NCBI GenBank assembly: GCA_002298785.1
Contig: DBMR01000059.1
Coordinates: 283,666-347,665 of the forward strand
Reading direction: 5' to 3'
Length of the DNA stretch: 64,000 bases
DNA from: Verrucomicrobia subdivision 3 bacterium UBA693
Lineage (GTDB): Bacteria; Verrucomicrobiota; Verrucomicrobiia; Limisphaerales; UBA8199
The translations under genes were made by a program, and so were the position numbers. Below are positions 17,545 through 32,500 of the stretch, one piece after another. Under the pieces are notes generated by a model. That model was given only the letters and a program-made list of their open reading frames with translations, searched no databases and had not been told where the DNA came from. Each line of letters begins with the position of its first letter. The stretch's first letter is position 1.

Positions 17545-20500
17545 CTAAAAAGAACCTTCCACCTGGCCAGGATTCGCCAGCACCAGGGTCAGGACCAGGT
17601 TGGAATGTAGATCGTAGAAATTCTGTGGTGCGGCGGTATACAGGTTGACCGAAATGCCGCTGACTCCCAAGCCCACGATTTTATCAAGATAACCTTCCCC
17701 TGCGTTCTCAAAGATGGTGTCCGCACCTTGGGGAACCGCCGCCAGGGTCAGCGTGGAGCTGATGTCGAACACGTAAGTGTCGTTCCCGGCGCCGCCACGG
17801 AGGTTGTCATTCCCATCGGCTCCCAGGGTGGTGTTAATCGAGCCGCATCCGTTCAGCGTGTCGTTGCCGTCATTTCCATACAGGTTGTCCGCACCCGCCC
17901 CGCCGTAAAGCACATCGTTACCGTCACCGCCGTAAAGATAATCATTACCGTAGCCACCGATAAGGAGGTCATCTCCGCCCATGCCAAACAGGTAAACCGT
18001 TCCCAAGGTGAACTGGGACGCATCCAGGTTATTGTTTCCCGCCCCCCCCACCAGCAGGGCCTGCTGGACATTGTGGATTGTAACGGTCTGAGTTCCGCTC
18101 GAGTCCGTGATCACCAGTTTAGTATTGGTGAGCACAAAGTTTCCGTCGTCAACGTAGTAGATGGTATTTGTACCGGCGCCTCCTTCGATAATGTCATCGC
18201 CCTTGCCGCCGATGAAAATGTTGTCCAGGGCGTTGCCCGTCAGCTTGTCTGCCTTGTCAGTTCCGATAATGACTTCGATGCCGGTGGTGCTGGTAAAACT
18301 CAGCTTCAAATTGGGTGCAACGGTCTGAACTGCGGTGATGGACAGATCGACAATGACCCCTGTGGTGTGAGCCTGCGAGAAGTCAAGTGTATCCGTACCC
18401 GCGGCGCCTATTTCATCGATGATATCCTGTCCTTGCGCCACATCCACATTGAAATGGTAGGTGTCGCTGCCTCCGTTTCCGCGCAGCAGATCGTCACCCG
18501 CCCCGCCAATAAGGACATCGTTGCCGGAACCGCCGATGAGGGTGTCATTGCCGGCACCGCCATCTAACACAGTCGAACCGGTGAAGGCACTCGCGTCAAT
18601 GATGTTATTGCCGGCACCGCCCGTTAGCTTCGCGACTTGGATGTTGGCCAGAGAATTGAGGGTGCCCCCGATGTTCAGCAAGGTGTTGCTCAGGGCCATG
18701 TTGACATTGGCGCTGGCGACTACCGTATTCGTGCCAGTGCTGCCGTCAATGGTGTTGGCCCCCCCGGTGATCGTGAAGGTGTTGTCCAGCGAGTTGCCGG
18801 TATAAACTCCGCCGCCCTGACTTCCGATGACATCCTCCACATCCGTCGCCATGAGGGCGATCTGCAATTCGCCTGGTGCCACGGTCTGCAACGAGCCCAC
18901 AGTTGAGAGATTTACTGTGGCCGGCAACGTGAACGCAGAGAAGTCGAGGGTATCTTCGCCGTCTCGACCGTAGACCAGCACGGTGTGAACGGCTCCGAAC
19001 TGCCGGAACACGAATCGATCATCACCTTTACCACCATCAAGCAATTCCAAACCCGGACCGGCGATGAGCACATCGTTGCCATCGCCACCGTTCAAAACCG
19101 CGGTGCCGGTGAAACCGGTCGCATCGATGGTATCATCGCCGCTGGTGCCGGTCACGGTGGCAAACTCGATGGAAGCCAGAGTGATCGTGCCAGCTCCACC
19201 AGGGAAAGTGACTGAGGTGTTGGTGAGAGTGACCAGTCCAGGTGAGGCCGTTTCCACCACCACTCGGTCGTTCCCGCCCATGCCATTCACGGACGCTGCC
19301 CCTAAGGTCCAGCCGGAGACATCGAAAATGTTCGGCGACGCCCCGCCAGTAAGCTGCACCGCTTGGATATTAGAGAGCACACTGTAAAATTCATCCCCCG
19401 GGGCGGAAGTGAGGTCGGTTACCAGTCCACTGTTGGTCAGGATGAATTGGTAAGCATTGCTCGTCGCCTGGAAGGTGTTATTGCCAGCACCGCCGAAGAC
19501 GAGATTGTTGCCAGTGCCTCCGACCAGGATGTCGTTACCCAATCCACCATACAAAGTGTTCGGACCAGAGCCACCAATCAAGGTGTCGTCCCCTGCTCCG
19601 CCGTAAATGGTGGTAATTCCACTGAAACCTGAAGCGTCGATGGTATGGCTTCCGGCTCCATCGGTAATCACAGCAATGTCGACGCCAACAAGGCTGATTG
19701 GGGAGAAGTTGATTGAAATGTCGAGCGTGGTATCCGTGAGCACCACATTGGCGTCAGCCCCCACCATGACGGTGTCATTGCGCGGGTCACCGACAATATC
19801 CCCGCCGTTGATGCTGCCGCCGCCGGTCCAGCCAGTTAAGTTGAAGGTATTGGCATCCGGACCACCGGTAAGATTCATGATCTCAATGCCGTCCAGGGTC
19901 TCAACCTGACCGGTGCCGCGGGTCAGGGAGATATTAGTGAGCACGAAGTTGGTATTCCCTTGCTCGCTTACGGTATCTACCCCCGGTCCTCCGATGAGGG
20001 TGTTGTTGCCTGGTCCGCCATCCAGCGTGTCGTCGCCGCTCTTGCCGTCCAAGAGGTCATTGCCGGGACCGCCGCGGAGCGTATTGTTGTTCGAATTGCC
20101 GCGAATTACGTCATCCAAAGCGCCGCCAATCACCTGCTCCACGCCTTCACCGACAATGGTCAAGGTCAGGTTCGAATTAATCGCTTGAGCGGATCCGAGG
20201 ATGGCAAGGTTCAGATTGATCGTTTGCGAGGTGGTTCCGGAAAAGTCGATGGTGTCGAAGCCGGGATCGGCGATGTTTTCTACAATGGTCTTTGCTCCGA
20301 GGTTTGAGTCCGTATCCAGCGGATAGGTGTCATCTCCGGCGCCACCGGTGAGGGTGTCGTTCCCTAATCCACCGATCAGAACATTTGCAAGGTCGTTACC
20401 TGTCAGGATGTCGTTGCCGCTGCCACCAATGATATTCTCGAGCTTATCGACCAACCTCAGGCTCAAATTTGCGTTAACGACCTGTGTTGTGGGATCCATG

Positions 20501-23500
20501 GTGGCCAAATTGACCGTGACCGCAGCGGTCGTCGTGGAAAAGTCCAAGGTGTCCCGCCCACCATTACCAGTGATGGTATCCAACCCGAGCGGAGAATCAG
20601 CGTCGAACACGAAGTTATCATCCGCAGAACCACCAATCAGCGTATCGTTGCCGCCCAGGCCGACGAAGGTAACGGGGCGGCTATAACCGGAGGCGTCGAT
20701 CATGTTGCTGCCGGGTCCGCCAGTAAGCGTAACCTTGCTCAACCCGCTCAAGTGATAGGTCGAACCATTTGCCAGACTAAGGGCAGAGTCTTTAAAGAAA
20801 CCATACACTACAAAGAACAACAGTCTCTCTATCGGCGTGGCATCCCGGAGTTTCATGTCAGTGTCATTGTTGACCAGCAGGGTGTCGGTCCCGCCATTGC
20901 CAACCACGAACGCTGACCCATTCCACGCAGTTAGGTTAAAGATATTATCTCCGGCACCACCGAAAAGCTGCGCCATTTCGATACTCTTCAAGCTGAAGGT
21001 ACTTAGGGGTGAACCAAAACTCGTGCGATGGATCAGGTCCGCAGTGGTCGGACCAGTCGCCGTCAACTCCACGATGGGAACGTCCCGGTCCGAAATCACG
21101 GTGTCAAACCCGAAACCGCCATCGACCAGATCGTCGTCGAGCGTGACATGAATCACGTCGTTCCCCATGTCTCCAATGACGATATCCTGGCCGGAGTCGC
21201 CCGAGAGATAATCATTGCCAAGTTGGCCGTTAATGAAGTCCGGGCCGTTCCCACCGTAGATGGTGTCGTTACCCGGACCACCCGAGTAGACAATATTGCT
21301 CAGGTTGTTATAAGGCGGATTCGGATCGATAACCGTTACCGCCGGGATGTTTCCTGAATCACCCAACAGAATGTCCCAATCATCTCCGCCCTTGATCAAA
21401 TCATTGTCGGTGATCGACCCGTAGGACTGCCCGCCGATATAGACGACCGCGGAATCGAGGGGCCGGCCGGTGATATCCCGCAACACGAGGTTAAAGGTCA
21501 GCGGATCCGTGCAGTAGCCGATCGAATTGGTGTTCAGGATGGGAATATCCACCGTCTTGATGGTTTCACCTACTTCGAAGTTTAGCAGGGTGGAAACCCG
21601 CGTGTAATTGACGCCTTGGATAGCGGTGCCGTCCTCCGTCCGCACCACCACTGCGCGACTGTCAAACGCACTGCCGCGGATTACGGTGATGGTCAGAATC
21701 CCGCCTTTGATCGACTCCGACACGCTGTAGGACGGGTCAGAGAAAACAAAGCTGCCAGGACCAGGTGTCGGCAGGAGGCCGGTCTTCCGAATGCCCGCGT
21801 CCAGGTTGACGATCGTCGGACTACCGCTGCTGATGGTCACAATCGTGGTGCGACCGCCGACCACGACATCGCTGTTAATATTCGGCGGGGCGGCCACGGG
21901 GCTGACGAAGGTATATCCTTTAGGCAGGTCAAATTGCACCACGTAATCGCTGGGCGATCCCTGGACGAAGATATTGTCGAATTTGTAGGTGCCATCATTC
22001 GTCGCCACTGAATTCACCGGATTACCATTGCAGTCGAACAGAGTGACCACAACGTACTCACCCGTAAACAATTCGCCGGGGTCCTTGACGTTGTTATTGT
22101 TCAGGTCCAGCCAAATCTGCCCGCTAATCTTCCCGTTCAGATTCAGGCTGCTGGTATCAACTTCGAAGATGGGGCCGTTGTCGTAAACCGGGTGCAGCCC
22201 GGTCGTGACCGCTTTGATCACGGTGTCATAAGCATGGAAAGTGGCATCATTGTTGATCGGCACATTGCCATCCGTGGCAGTCATCCAATGGCCGCCCACC
22301 ACGTGGTCGTCACCGCCGCCGGCATCAATCGTGTCATCGCCAGGCCCGCCGAAGATCGTGTCATCCGTGCCGCCACGGCCAACGTCCTTATTGTCCGCCT
22401 TATTGACGTTGAACGTGAAATTGATTTTGTAACCCACGTCGGCAAAAGCTGGCAGGCCCACGATGCCTTCGTATTGCAGGGTCTGAGTTTCATTGGCAGT
22501 GGTGGTCTTGTAGGTTGAGCCAAATCCGAACAGGCCCCAAGGCGAGGTTACCGTTTCGCCGTGCACTGAAACGCTCACCTGGCCCAGCAGGACGTCCGCG
22601 ACGTAATCTCCATTGGCGTTGGTGAACTTGGTGACCACCACGGGGCTGCCGCTGCTATAGTAAGTGATGTCGACTTTAACGTTGGGGATGCCCTTTTCGT
22701 TCAGGTCCTTGAAGCCATTTCCGTTGGAGTCGTAGAAGATATTCCCCTGGATGGGAGTCTTATCATCGTCGTAGATGGTGGCGATAGCAGCGCTATTCTT
22801 GGCCTCGAGGGTTGCTCCGACCGGGTTGCTGATCCGCATCGCAAAGGTCTCGTCAAGTTCCGGTGTGGTATCCTGCTGCACCAACACCGGGATATCGACA
22901 TAAGGCTGACCAGAGAGGATAGTCGCGGTTCCGGAAGTCGGTGTGTAATCCGTTCCAGCCGTGGCCGTCAAACCTACCGTGTCGTAGCTAAAGGTCACAC
23001 CAGCGGGGCCGGCGTTAACGGGAAGATTGCTGTTATGATCGAGCAAATACACTCGGAAATAGCGCGGGGTCGAGAGCCCGCTACTGCCTTCGGTCATGGT
23101 TCCGGCAGATGGAGGTGTGATAAACAGGTACGGCGTGTTGCCATCGTGAATGACAACCACGGCGGTGTCCGGGCTCGCGCGCACCGGTCCGCCAGTTGGG
23201 TTGCGGAGCGAGACAACAAGGTATTCATCACCTTCCACGATCCCATCCGCATAGACCGGAATATTGATCGTCTTTTGAACTTCATTGTTGCCAAACCTGA
23301 TCAACTGCCGGAACACTGCGCCATAGTCCGACCCAGCGGTAGCTGTGCCGTTCGTGGTATAAACGACCGCCACAGCCTGAGAACTGCCTGGGGTTCGATA
23401 AATCGTCACCGGAACCATGGTGGTCCCCACCAGCGGCTCCTGCACGTCGTAGCGGTTCGAGCCAAAATAGACACTCCATGGACCCACATCTGGACCAACG

Positions 23501-26500
23501 TTCAACGACTGCTTAATGGTGACGGTCACGTGATTCGTCTCAGTGGCCGGAGTCGCGGCGATATTGGCGTCCTTCGCACTGAGCAAGTTCACGAAGAACG
23601 TGCGGTCGGTAGTAACCGTTGGATTGGCGGGATTGATCTTTACTGAAATCAACTGGAACAGCGGATCGCCCGGCTTGAACACCAACTCGGTCTGATCCGC
23701 AGTCGTGGAGGAGGTCGGGAAACCCTGATAGTCCGGCAGGTACGGACTGCCATCCGGGACCGCTTCAGTAGCGGTCCCGGGCGACGTAGCCCACGTGACG
23801 TGCACTTCGCGGCCGCTGGGGGCTGATAGCTGGACCTTGAACCAGACGGTTTGTGGGGAATTCGGATCCGCGTTCACCTGCGTTTGGAACGGCCCTCCGA
23901 TCGCGGTGAGCGGGACGATTGAGGCGCTCACTAAAGGATCATTATCCAGAATGACGCCATAACCGCGCGAATCGGCGATCGTGGCGTAGGTCGGGTTCGA
24001 GAGATCGACCCAGAAGTGCTCGTCGTTCTCGCTCAAGGTGTCGTTGATGGTGGTCACCGTTATGACCTGGCTGGTAACACCTGGTTGGAAGGTAAGCACC
24101 CCGTTGGCGGAATTGTAATCAGCACCGGTCAGCGGCGAGGGCGTGGCGGCATTGTCCGCGGGCAGGGCCTGGAAAGTCAGCGCGGAATCGGTGCGCCAAT
24201 TAACGGTAATCGTGTACTGGCTGGGATTCGACAGGGTGACCACGAAGCGGGCGGGAGTTCCCTCAGTTTGATCTTTTGTCGGATTGAAGTCCTGAACGGA
24301 AATGCTCGGGATCGGATCATCGTTAAGGATGGTTCCAAGCGTTAACGGTTGGCTGAGTTGAAGGTTGACTGCCGCGCCGGGGTCCATGCGCTGCGCCCGC
24401 ACGATATTCAACTGGAACTGTTCATTCGGTTCATAAGTGGTATCACTGTTCACCAGCACCACGATTTGCTTCGAGGTTTCACCTGGGTTGAAGACCAGTG
24501 TTTGGGTGCCAATAACCGGCACATAATCGCCATTGGCAGCGGTCGCAGTACCGTCCAGGGTCGTATATTCGACTTCGACAGGATAGCCCTGGATTCCCGA
24601 CAACGTCACATTGAACACCAGTTGGGTCTGGCCCACATTACCTTCGACGACGGAGGCATCGCCAACCGAAACGACCGCGTCACCCTTGTAACCAGCACTC
24701 ACCGCGGTGTAGGTCTGATCGTAAGTTACACTGAAAATCTTGGTTTCGCCCAGCACCTCGGAAGCCGTAGCAATAACCGCGGCGTCGCTATCATCTGAAG
24801 CGTCGCCTACTTCCCCTGCGGACCGGGTGGTGAACTGCAAAGTCCCAGGCAGGGAGAAGACGATGATGTATTTGTTCGGGTCCAACCCTACGAATTCAAA
24901 CAGGCCTTCGACATCCGTCTTGGTGACGGCGATGGGGGAACCGCTCCCCGGAGGATTGCCGTTGGGCGGCGGAGTGCTCGCCGCATACAGCCAAACGGTC
25001 ACACCACCTAAACCTTTTTCCCCGCTATCCCGAATACCGTTGAGGTTGGCGTCGTACCAAATGCTGGATTTGATCGCGATCCCGGTATTTCGAGCCCCCT
25101 GACGTCCCATGGAATCATCACCAAAAATCAGATCATTGCCTCGACCCCCGTCGATAAAGTCGTTGCCGTCTTCCTCGACCACCGAAGTGTCTCCCTTCGC
25201 GGCGAAGTTGCCGCCATAGCAAGAGTCGTTACCGTCGCCGCCAAAGATCACGTCACTACCGCCACCACCAACCAGGAAGTCATCGCCACTGCTGCCATCA
25301 TCTGGCCCATACACGCCCTGAACCGTCACGCCCGTGGTCGGAATTGCCCCGACCGCCGCATTTAACCCGGACATGTTCGCCTGAGAAATTGCCAGGTTCG
25401 ACACTTTCGTGACTTTGTCGCCAACCAACAGATCGCTGCCGCCGTCTCCATAGAGCTGGTCGTTTCCATTACCGCCAATCAGTAAATCGTTCCCGGCCCC
25501 ACCGATGAGGAAATCGTTGCCGTCACCGCCATCTGCAACGTCATCGCCCGGACCCGCGTTGATGATGTCATCCCCAGCACCGCCCAACAGGAAATCGAGT
25601 CCGTCGCCACCGTCGATGTTGTCGTTACCATCCCCGCCGTCGACGTAATCATCCCCGGCTCCCGCTTTGATGACATCGTCGCCGGTACCGCCATACAGTT
25701 TGTCGGCTTGGGTCGTTCCCGTAATGGTGTCGTTGCCACCGTCACCATAGATGGTGATGCTCACCGATCCGCCGGTGATGGTGTCATTGCCGTCGCCGCC
25801 ATGAATGATTACATTGGTGGCGGTCGCGGCGCCGCTGGCAATAATCTTGTCATCACCTGCCCCGCCGTCCGCGGTCGAACCGCTGCCGTCGCTGAGGTAA
25901 ATCGTGTCATTGCCCACGCCACCGTTGGCATCGACCGGCGAGAGCACCGAGCGGAAGTCGAGCACATCATCACCTTTGCCGGCGTCCTGGACCACCACGC
26001 GGCTGACATGGGTGAATTGCTGGCGGTGTTGGGCCCAGGTCACGTCTACGGTCTCGTCACCAGCGGTGCCGCTCACATGTCGCACGATAAAGGTTTCCGA
26101 ACCATCGGAGGTATCATCCACCAAGCGTAGGCTGGCGCGGGTGCCGATATTCAACGTCAGCACTCCGGTGCCCGCATTCAGGTCGCCCAGGACCGGCTCA
26201 GGGCAGGTTAAATCGAAAGAAATCAGAGTAATTTCCGCAAACCGCCAGGTCTTATCGATACTGAAGAAGAACAGGTTGATCTTCAAATAAGCTTCGAGGA
26301 AGAGACTGATTTTGCCTTCTATGTTGAAGATGCAGCGTGGATCTTCGAGCGCGTTGGCGACGATTTCACTTACCCGCATCTTGCCATCGTTGTCGGCATT
26401 GTCGTTCCAATAGAAGCTAATGGTAGCCGACACACCGCCCCGGACACCAACTTCAACAATCACCAGGTCGATCGAGGCGCCCGCGAAGATTTCACCGGTC

Positions 26501-29500
26501 AATTTGAGCGCCGGCATAGGCTGGCCGTTGGCGTCGTTCGTGAGGATATAGAAACCATCCAGCAAATCCACCGGGTCCTTCTTGGGATCATCAATGAACT
26601 TCTGGATGCCGTAGGTGTCGTAACCAAAGCCGATATTGATATCCGCGCCGATGCTGCCGCCGAATTGGGCGTAAAGCGGCGGGTAGATGGGGATCTTTTG
26701 GACGTACGTGAACTTGAATTTGAAGGTGGGCATGCGCCATTCCACCAGGCGGACTGGCTTGCCGATGAACAGGTTGAACAACTCCGAGGGATGATCGAAA
26801 ACGGGGATGCTGAAATTGTGCAAGCTTCCCACATCGCCCGCGAACCCGCTGCTGGCACTTTGGAAGGTCGAGCTTACGCCCGGACCGGACGCGCTGGCAA
26901 TCGCTCCCGCGAAATCCACTTTGCTCAAGTTGGTCAGCGGGCTGATCTGCTTCATTTCTCCATTATTATCGCTGGACAGGCTGAAGGCCCCGAAGGGAAT
27001 GACAATGTTACCCTGCCCGACTCCCTGAAGCTTGTTGATCAGGGTGATGACCTGCGCAACATCGTTAATAAAGTCGACGGTGGACGGTTCCAGCAGTCCG
27101 AAGGTCTGCGCGAGGGTGAGTAACGTGATGTCCTCGCCGGCCAGATCAGAGAGAATCGGTATCCGAGCGGTAACCACGTCAATGATCGGCTGTATCGGTT
27201 TGGTGACCTTCTGAATCTCCGACAGGATCGGGCCCAGGAAATCCGAGATGAAAGTCCCGACATCAAGACCAACGTGATCGAAGCTGATCTGTGGATCGCT
27301 GGAGCCGTGTTCGACGTCAAAGTGCCAGATGAGGTGGAATTGAGCCAAAACCCGCGGGAACGCTGTATTTCCACCGAAGCTGGCGATCAGATCCAGGTTA
27401 ACCTTGGCATCCGCACCAAGGTCCGCATGCAGGATATCGCCAATGTTTGTACCACCAGAAGTCAACTCCGCCCAGGTAAGTTTGCCATCGTTGTTGGGGT
27501 CGCGCAGATCGACTTGGAAATGGCCTTCGAACTTGCTGGGCGAGTCGGCATTATCCGCTATATCCAACTGGAGGAAGAGCAATTGGCCGCTGAAATGCAG
27601 GCTGGGAATTGTGACTCTGAAGTAAATTTGCAGTTCCGGATCCGATGCTGGAGCGGAGGTGTCAAAGTAGAAACCGTCCTGCTTGGTGACGCCAAAACCG
27701 AATCGGAGGTCAAAACCGACACTCACAATCACGTTGCCATCGCCTTTTAATCCAAAGCCGGGAACGCCGATGTCGAATTTGATCGGATTGCCCGAGGTAT
27801 CAACCAGCGCAATCTCTTTCTTCAGACGAAGCTTGGCGACCAGGCCGGTATCGCAATCCAACTTGATGTCGAGTTGGCTGTAACCGAGGGAAGGATCCAA
27901 GGCCGCACCGGTGGTGGCGTTGACCAGAATATTCAGCCCGCCGGGTCCTATGGAATTCCAGAAAGCCTTCTTGATAGCATTCTCAACGGCAGTGATCCCG
28001 TTTCCGCCGGCGGCCGTGACCTCATCGCGCAGGTTCTTTAGCAAGCCTTCCCGGAAGTCCTTGATGAAATTGGCCGCGCCAGCCAGCCCGTTGCCGATTA
28101 ACGGCAAGCTCGTGCTTGAGACGATAGATTCGAGGCCGTCCTGGATATGGGCGAGCAATTTGTCCAACCCGTCCAGCAGCGGGCCAGCCGCACTCGAGAT
28201 GATGTCGCAGAGGTCTAGATTATCAAATAGATGGCTGAAATCCGGCGCGATGAGTTTCAGCTTCGCGACCGTTACCGTGCCGGAACCTGGATTGGCGCCC
28301 GTCGGATCGTTGTTGATAAAAGCGACTGTGAAATTGCCAAGCGATTGGACGGCGGTCTTTACGGCCTGAGCCGTTGTCGAGTCGCTGTTAATCTGAATGG
28401 TTAGCGTGTTATTGGCGAAAGCCGCAGTCGCGCCAGTACCCACCCCGTTGTTCTGAACCAGGGCAACCACGAAATTGTCCGAGGCTCCGGAGGTTTTGGT
28501 AATGGTCAGGTTGTTGTTTGCGCCGGGGAGCAGCATGGTGGCAGTCCCGCCGCTGGCGCGAGTGTCCACAAAGAAGCGTACGAGATCCGGAATATCCACA
28601 ACCAGATTGTTGTCTGGATACCCGTCATGGTTCGTATCACCCGTTCCTCCTAACGCCATGCCTTCCAGCGGCGCGAAGATCGGCAACACAGCGCTCACTC
28701 CACCCTTGAGGTGCAGGTCGATGTTGTCGGTATCAAACCAGTTTTCGTCAAAGTAGTGGCGACCGTCTCCGTTATTATCGCGGAGTCCCAAGCGGAATTC
28801 GGCGCCCTTGTCGCCATTGGTGGCGTTCGTCGCCGGGTTTCCGTCCGCGTCCAGAGTAACCGACCCGTTTTTGATCCAGATTCCGACCACCGACCCCAAA
28901 GACGCCTGCAGACTGAGATTCGTGCCCAGCACTTTTGCAGTCAACACGACGCCTGTGGTGTCATAGAAGAAAGGCTTGATCGTCGTTGGGTTGCTCAAAT
29001 CCAAACCAAAATCCAAGGTCAGGGCCGCACTCGCGCTCACCGTGAGTTCTCCCGATCCTTGAATTTGAATCAGGGTCGTGGCCGCCTGCAGGAAGGAGGC
29101 AATCGCCGGGCTCGTCCCACCGAGCTGTTGCACCAACTTCTTCAAATCCAAAGCGAAAGGCAGCGTGTTGGCGTAATTGCTGGAATAAGTAAGTCCGAAC
29201 TTGAGCGCCACCGTTCGGAAGGTGCCCGTGCCGGTGTTAGGTTTGGCGTTGTCGGTGGGAGCGAGACTGCCAATCCACTTGGTGCTCGGGATGGCGGCCA
29301 GGCTCGCAATGATGCCGGCTGCGGTAGTGCTGCCTGGATTAATCTTGATTGTAAGAACGTGGTTGGTGTCGTCCCATGACGCTTGGGCGCCAGTGCCGCT
29401 CACGTCCGCGCTGCCAACAATCCGAATGATGGTCCCGTTAAGATCGGAGCCGTTCGAAATTGCTCGGATCACGACGGCGTTACTATCTCCATTCGGATTG

Positions 29501-32500
29501 ACGGTGGTGCTGGTGGTGTGGGTTGCGTCCCCACCGGCAGTCACTAGGCTCGATGGCGTCAAACCATTGTTGTCCAGGTTGATGGTAAGAACATTCGGAT
29601 TGAGATGGAAAACCTGATCGATTTGGGTCTTCAGCTCCGTAATGGTATCCTGGAGGGATTGTGAGCCGCCGCTCGAGGCCGCGTCGATCAAATCCGCGAA
29701 TTTGGAGGCGTATTTAATCATGTCGTTCACGCTCATATCGATCAGTGGCAACCGCTCATCGAGGAAGGAGAACGCGCTAAGCTGACTGAGGTTGTCCGAA
29801 ATCGCCTTCAGAGCGTGTATGATCTGAGTGAAGCTAATGCTCGTGAAGTTCTGGAGATCGCCGAGGCTCGGATACGTCAGGAAGAGCCCGGACTTGTTGC
29901 TGACAGCATTGTAGGGATTCGGATTGAAAGTCAGGTTCTTAACATCCGGAATCCAGACGGATACGGTAGGATTGCTGCCGAGCGGGAAGGAGAAGCCGAG
30001 ACCACCCACGCTGATATTGGACAATTGCGCCAGGAAGCTCCCCGTGAGCGTCGGCGCATTGACCATATTCATGATGTTATTCGAGGAACTGCCGTTCATC
30101 AGATCCGTGATGTACAGGCGCGTCACCCCGGTGGTTTGGTTCTGCAGTTTTACGTCGGCCGTAAACGGTTGAGGATTCCCATTCTGGTCCAAAGTACCGA
30201 AAGTCCCTTTCGGCACGGTCACATCCACAAAACCGAATCGCAGACTCCCACTAATGCCGTTTGCATTGTAAGCCAGGTCCGGAGCGACATTGAGAGAAGC
30301 ACTCAGTTCAGCATTATCGAGGAACAACCCTTTTATGTTCGCGTTGGAGGCGGAAAGGAAGAACTGCCCGTCAGGGCTCGATTGCATGCCGAAGCCCATT
30401 TCGGTGGCAAATGTATCGTTGTGCAGTGACACCGCTGCCAACCGATTAATGATATTGAGCTGGTTAGGTTTGGCGGAGATGGCCAACCCCGTACCGGCCT
30501 TTTGGGCAATTATTAACTGGTTGAGGGGTGTTGGGCTTCCAAGACCGTTATACGTCACCGTAGCAAACAGATTGTTCAGGTCTGTGGCCAGGTCATCGAT
30601 GCTATTATTGGTTACCGTATCGGACTTGTGCAGAACCAGGGTCAACGGATTGACGTCGCCGTTGATGTAAAGTTGGAAGTGAGCATCATCGCTCAACCGC
30701 CCATTGGCCGGGGTTGGCACCTGGCTGGAGGACAATACCCGCGGCACTTCTGCGGCTCCGAGGTCGAAACCCAAGGTGAATTTGAAATGCACGTTGGCCG
30801 AAATATTCAGACGGCCATTGAGTTGGGCATTGGCGATTGGCCCCAGATCCTGGTTAAACGTGAGCGTCACCGGGTCCATGGCATACGTCTGATTTACATC
30901 GACGTTATAGGTATAGACTTGCTGCGCTGGGTTGTAGGTCACGCTGGGCAATCCGAGCGCGAGCGCGAGCTTGGAGAAGAAAGTTGGCGTGTCATAACGG
31001 GCAGTGAGCCCAGCGGTGTGTTCAACGGTTGAATCCGTGCTGTCAGCCGGCCCAAATCCAAGCGCCGCGATCTGGGCATCGGCGGCCACCATCTGGAGCG
31101 TTGAACCTTTGGAAACTTCACTGTCCGTCAGTGCCAGGACCACTTGTTTGTCCTTGTTGAGGCGAGCCAAGACATGACCGGCAAGCGTGGTAGCAGCTAA
31201 AGCGTTGTTGAGCAGAGCTACCAGTTCCGTGCCGTCCCGCTGGGTAGCGGAACCGATATTGTCGGTGACCGTTACCGCCACCGGCGTGTCGCTGTTCAGT
31301 TGCAGCTTGAATGTCGCTCCTGCCAAGGGACCATTGTTTACCGTGGTGTCGAGCATGCTGGCCGACTGGATTTCCATGCTCAACATCAACCCATAGATCT
31401 TGTCCACGAATAATTGGGTCCAATCGAACGCGTCTCCCAATGTCTTGCCCCCGGCGAAAGGAATATCCACCTGGAACAGGCTCGAACCACGGAAGGCGTC
31501 CAGCCACAGACCCAATTGGCGGAGCATGGTGACAAACTCGAAAGGTCCGGGCTGTGCGAAATCCATGTTCGCCAGAGCACCTAATCCCGGGAGGCTGATA
31601 TTGCCCGCCGGTGAAATGGTGATCAGCAGGGTATTAGGGGATGTTTGCCAGAATTCCACCGCCCCGGTGCCGGTGTTGACAACGATGTAGAAGTTGTAGT
31701 TTAAAGAAGTTGACCCTACTCGAAGATATCCGTTGACCTTGATCTTGAGGTAGTTTGCGGTCGCCAGGTTGATATTGGTAACTGTACCATTGATGGTGAC
31801 GGAGCTGTTTACCCCGGCAGAGGTAGTGTTTACCTCGAGTCCGATCGTCCCACCCATGCCAATGATGCCGGCCTGGAACTGCAAAGTAGCCACGCCGGCC
31901 ACGCCACCTGAACTGATCAGGAAAGCACCACTCCCATGATTGAATGACGCTACGGTGAGTGTCCCTGCGGTGACATCGAGGTGCAGCTCGGAAACGCCAA
32001 CTTTTAAGCGCGTCGGATCCAAGTCGGACTTTTCAAAGGAGAAATTGCCTCCCAGCGTCAGAAATCCCGCGAGGGCCAGGTCGGCCGCACCTGAGACCGC
32101 GAAGTAATTATGATAATAGGCACCGGTGAACTGGATGGTGACATTGTCAGATGGATTATCGGAAACGCTGACACTGATCGGTCCCACATCAACTCCGGTG
32201 GTGTTAAGGAGGAGCTTCAGGTTGGTAGCCGTCAGGGTTACGCCAGTCGCTCCAGTGAGGCTTGCTTTGTTGACCTTTACTGCTCCAGCCCAATGGGTGG
32301 GATTGGACGGATAGATCACAAATGCCCCGGTACCTTCGCTCACTTTTAGCTGCAATGAGCCCGCTCCGAGTGTGGTGCTGAAGCTGGACACCCCTACGGT
32401 CACGTAATCCGGGCCGCTGTCCGGATGCACCATGGTCAATACCACCGCGGCGGTGATTTGTTGTGTCTGACCACCAACATCTACGGTGAAGGTGATCGGC

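Noticed and set aside
17750..25920. Regular short DNA repeats resembling a CRISPR or VNTR array
   Set aside because: The periodicity follows in-frame GGxGxDxl nonapeptides with diverged codons. There are no constant repeats with unique spacers, and no cas gene is in the window.
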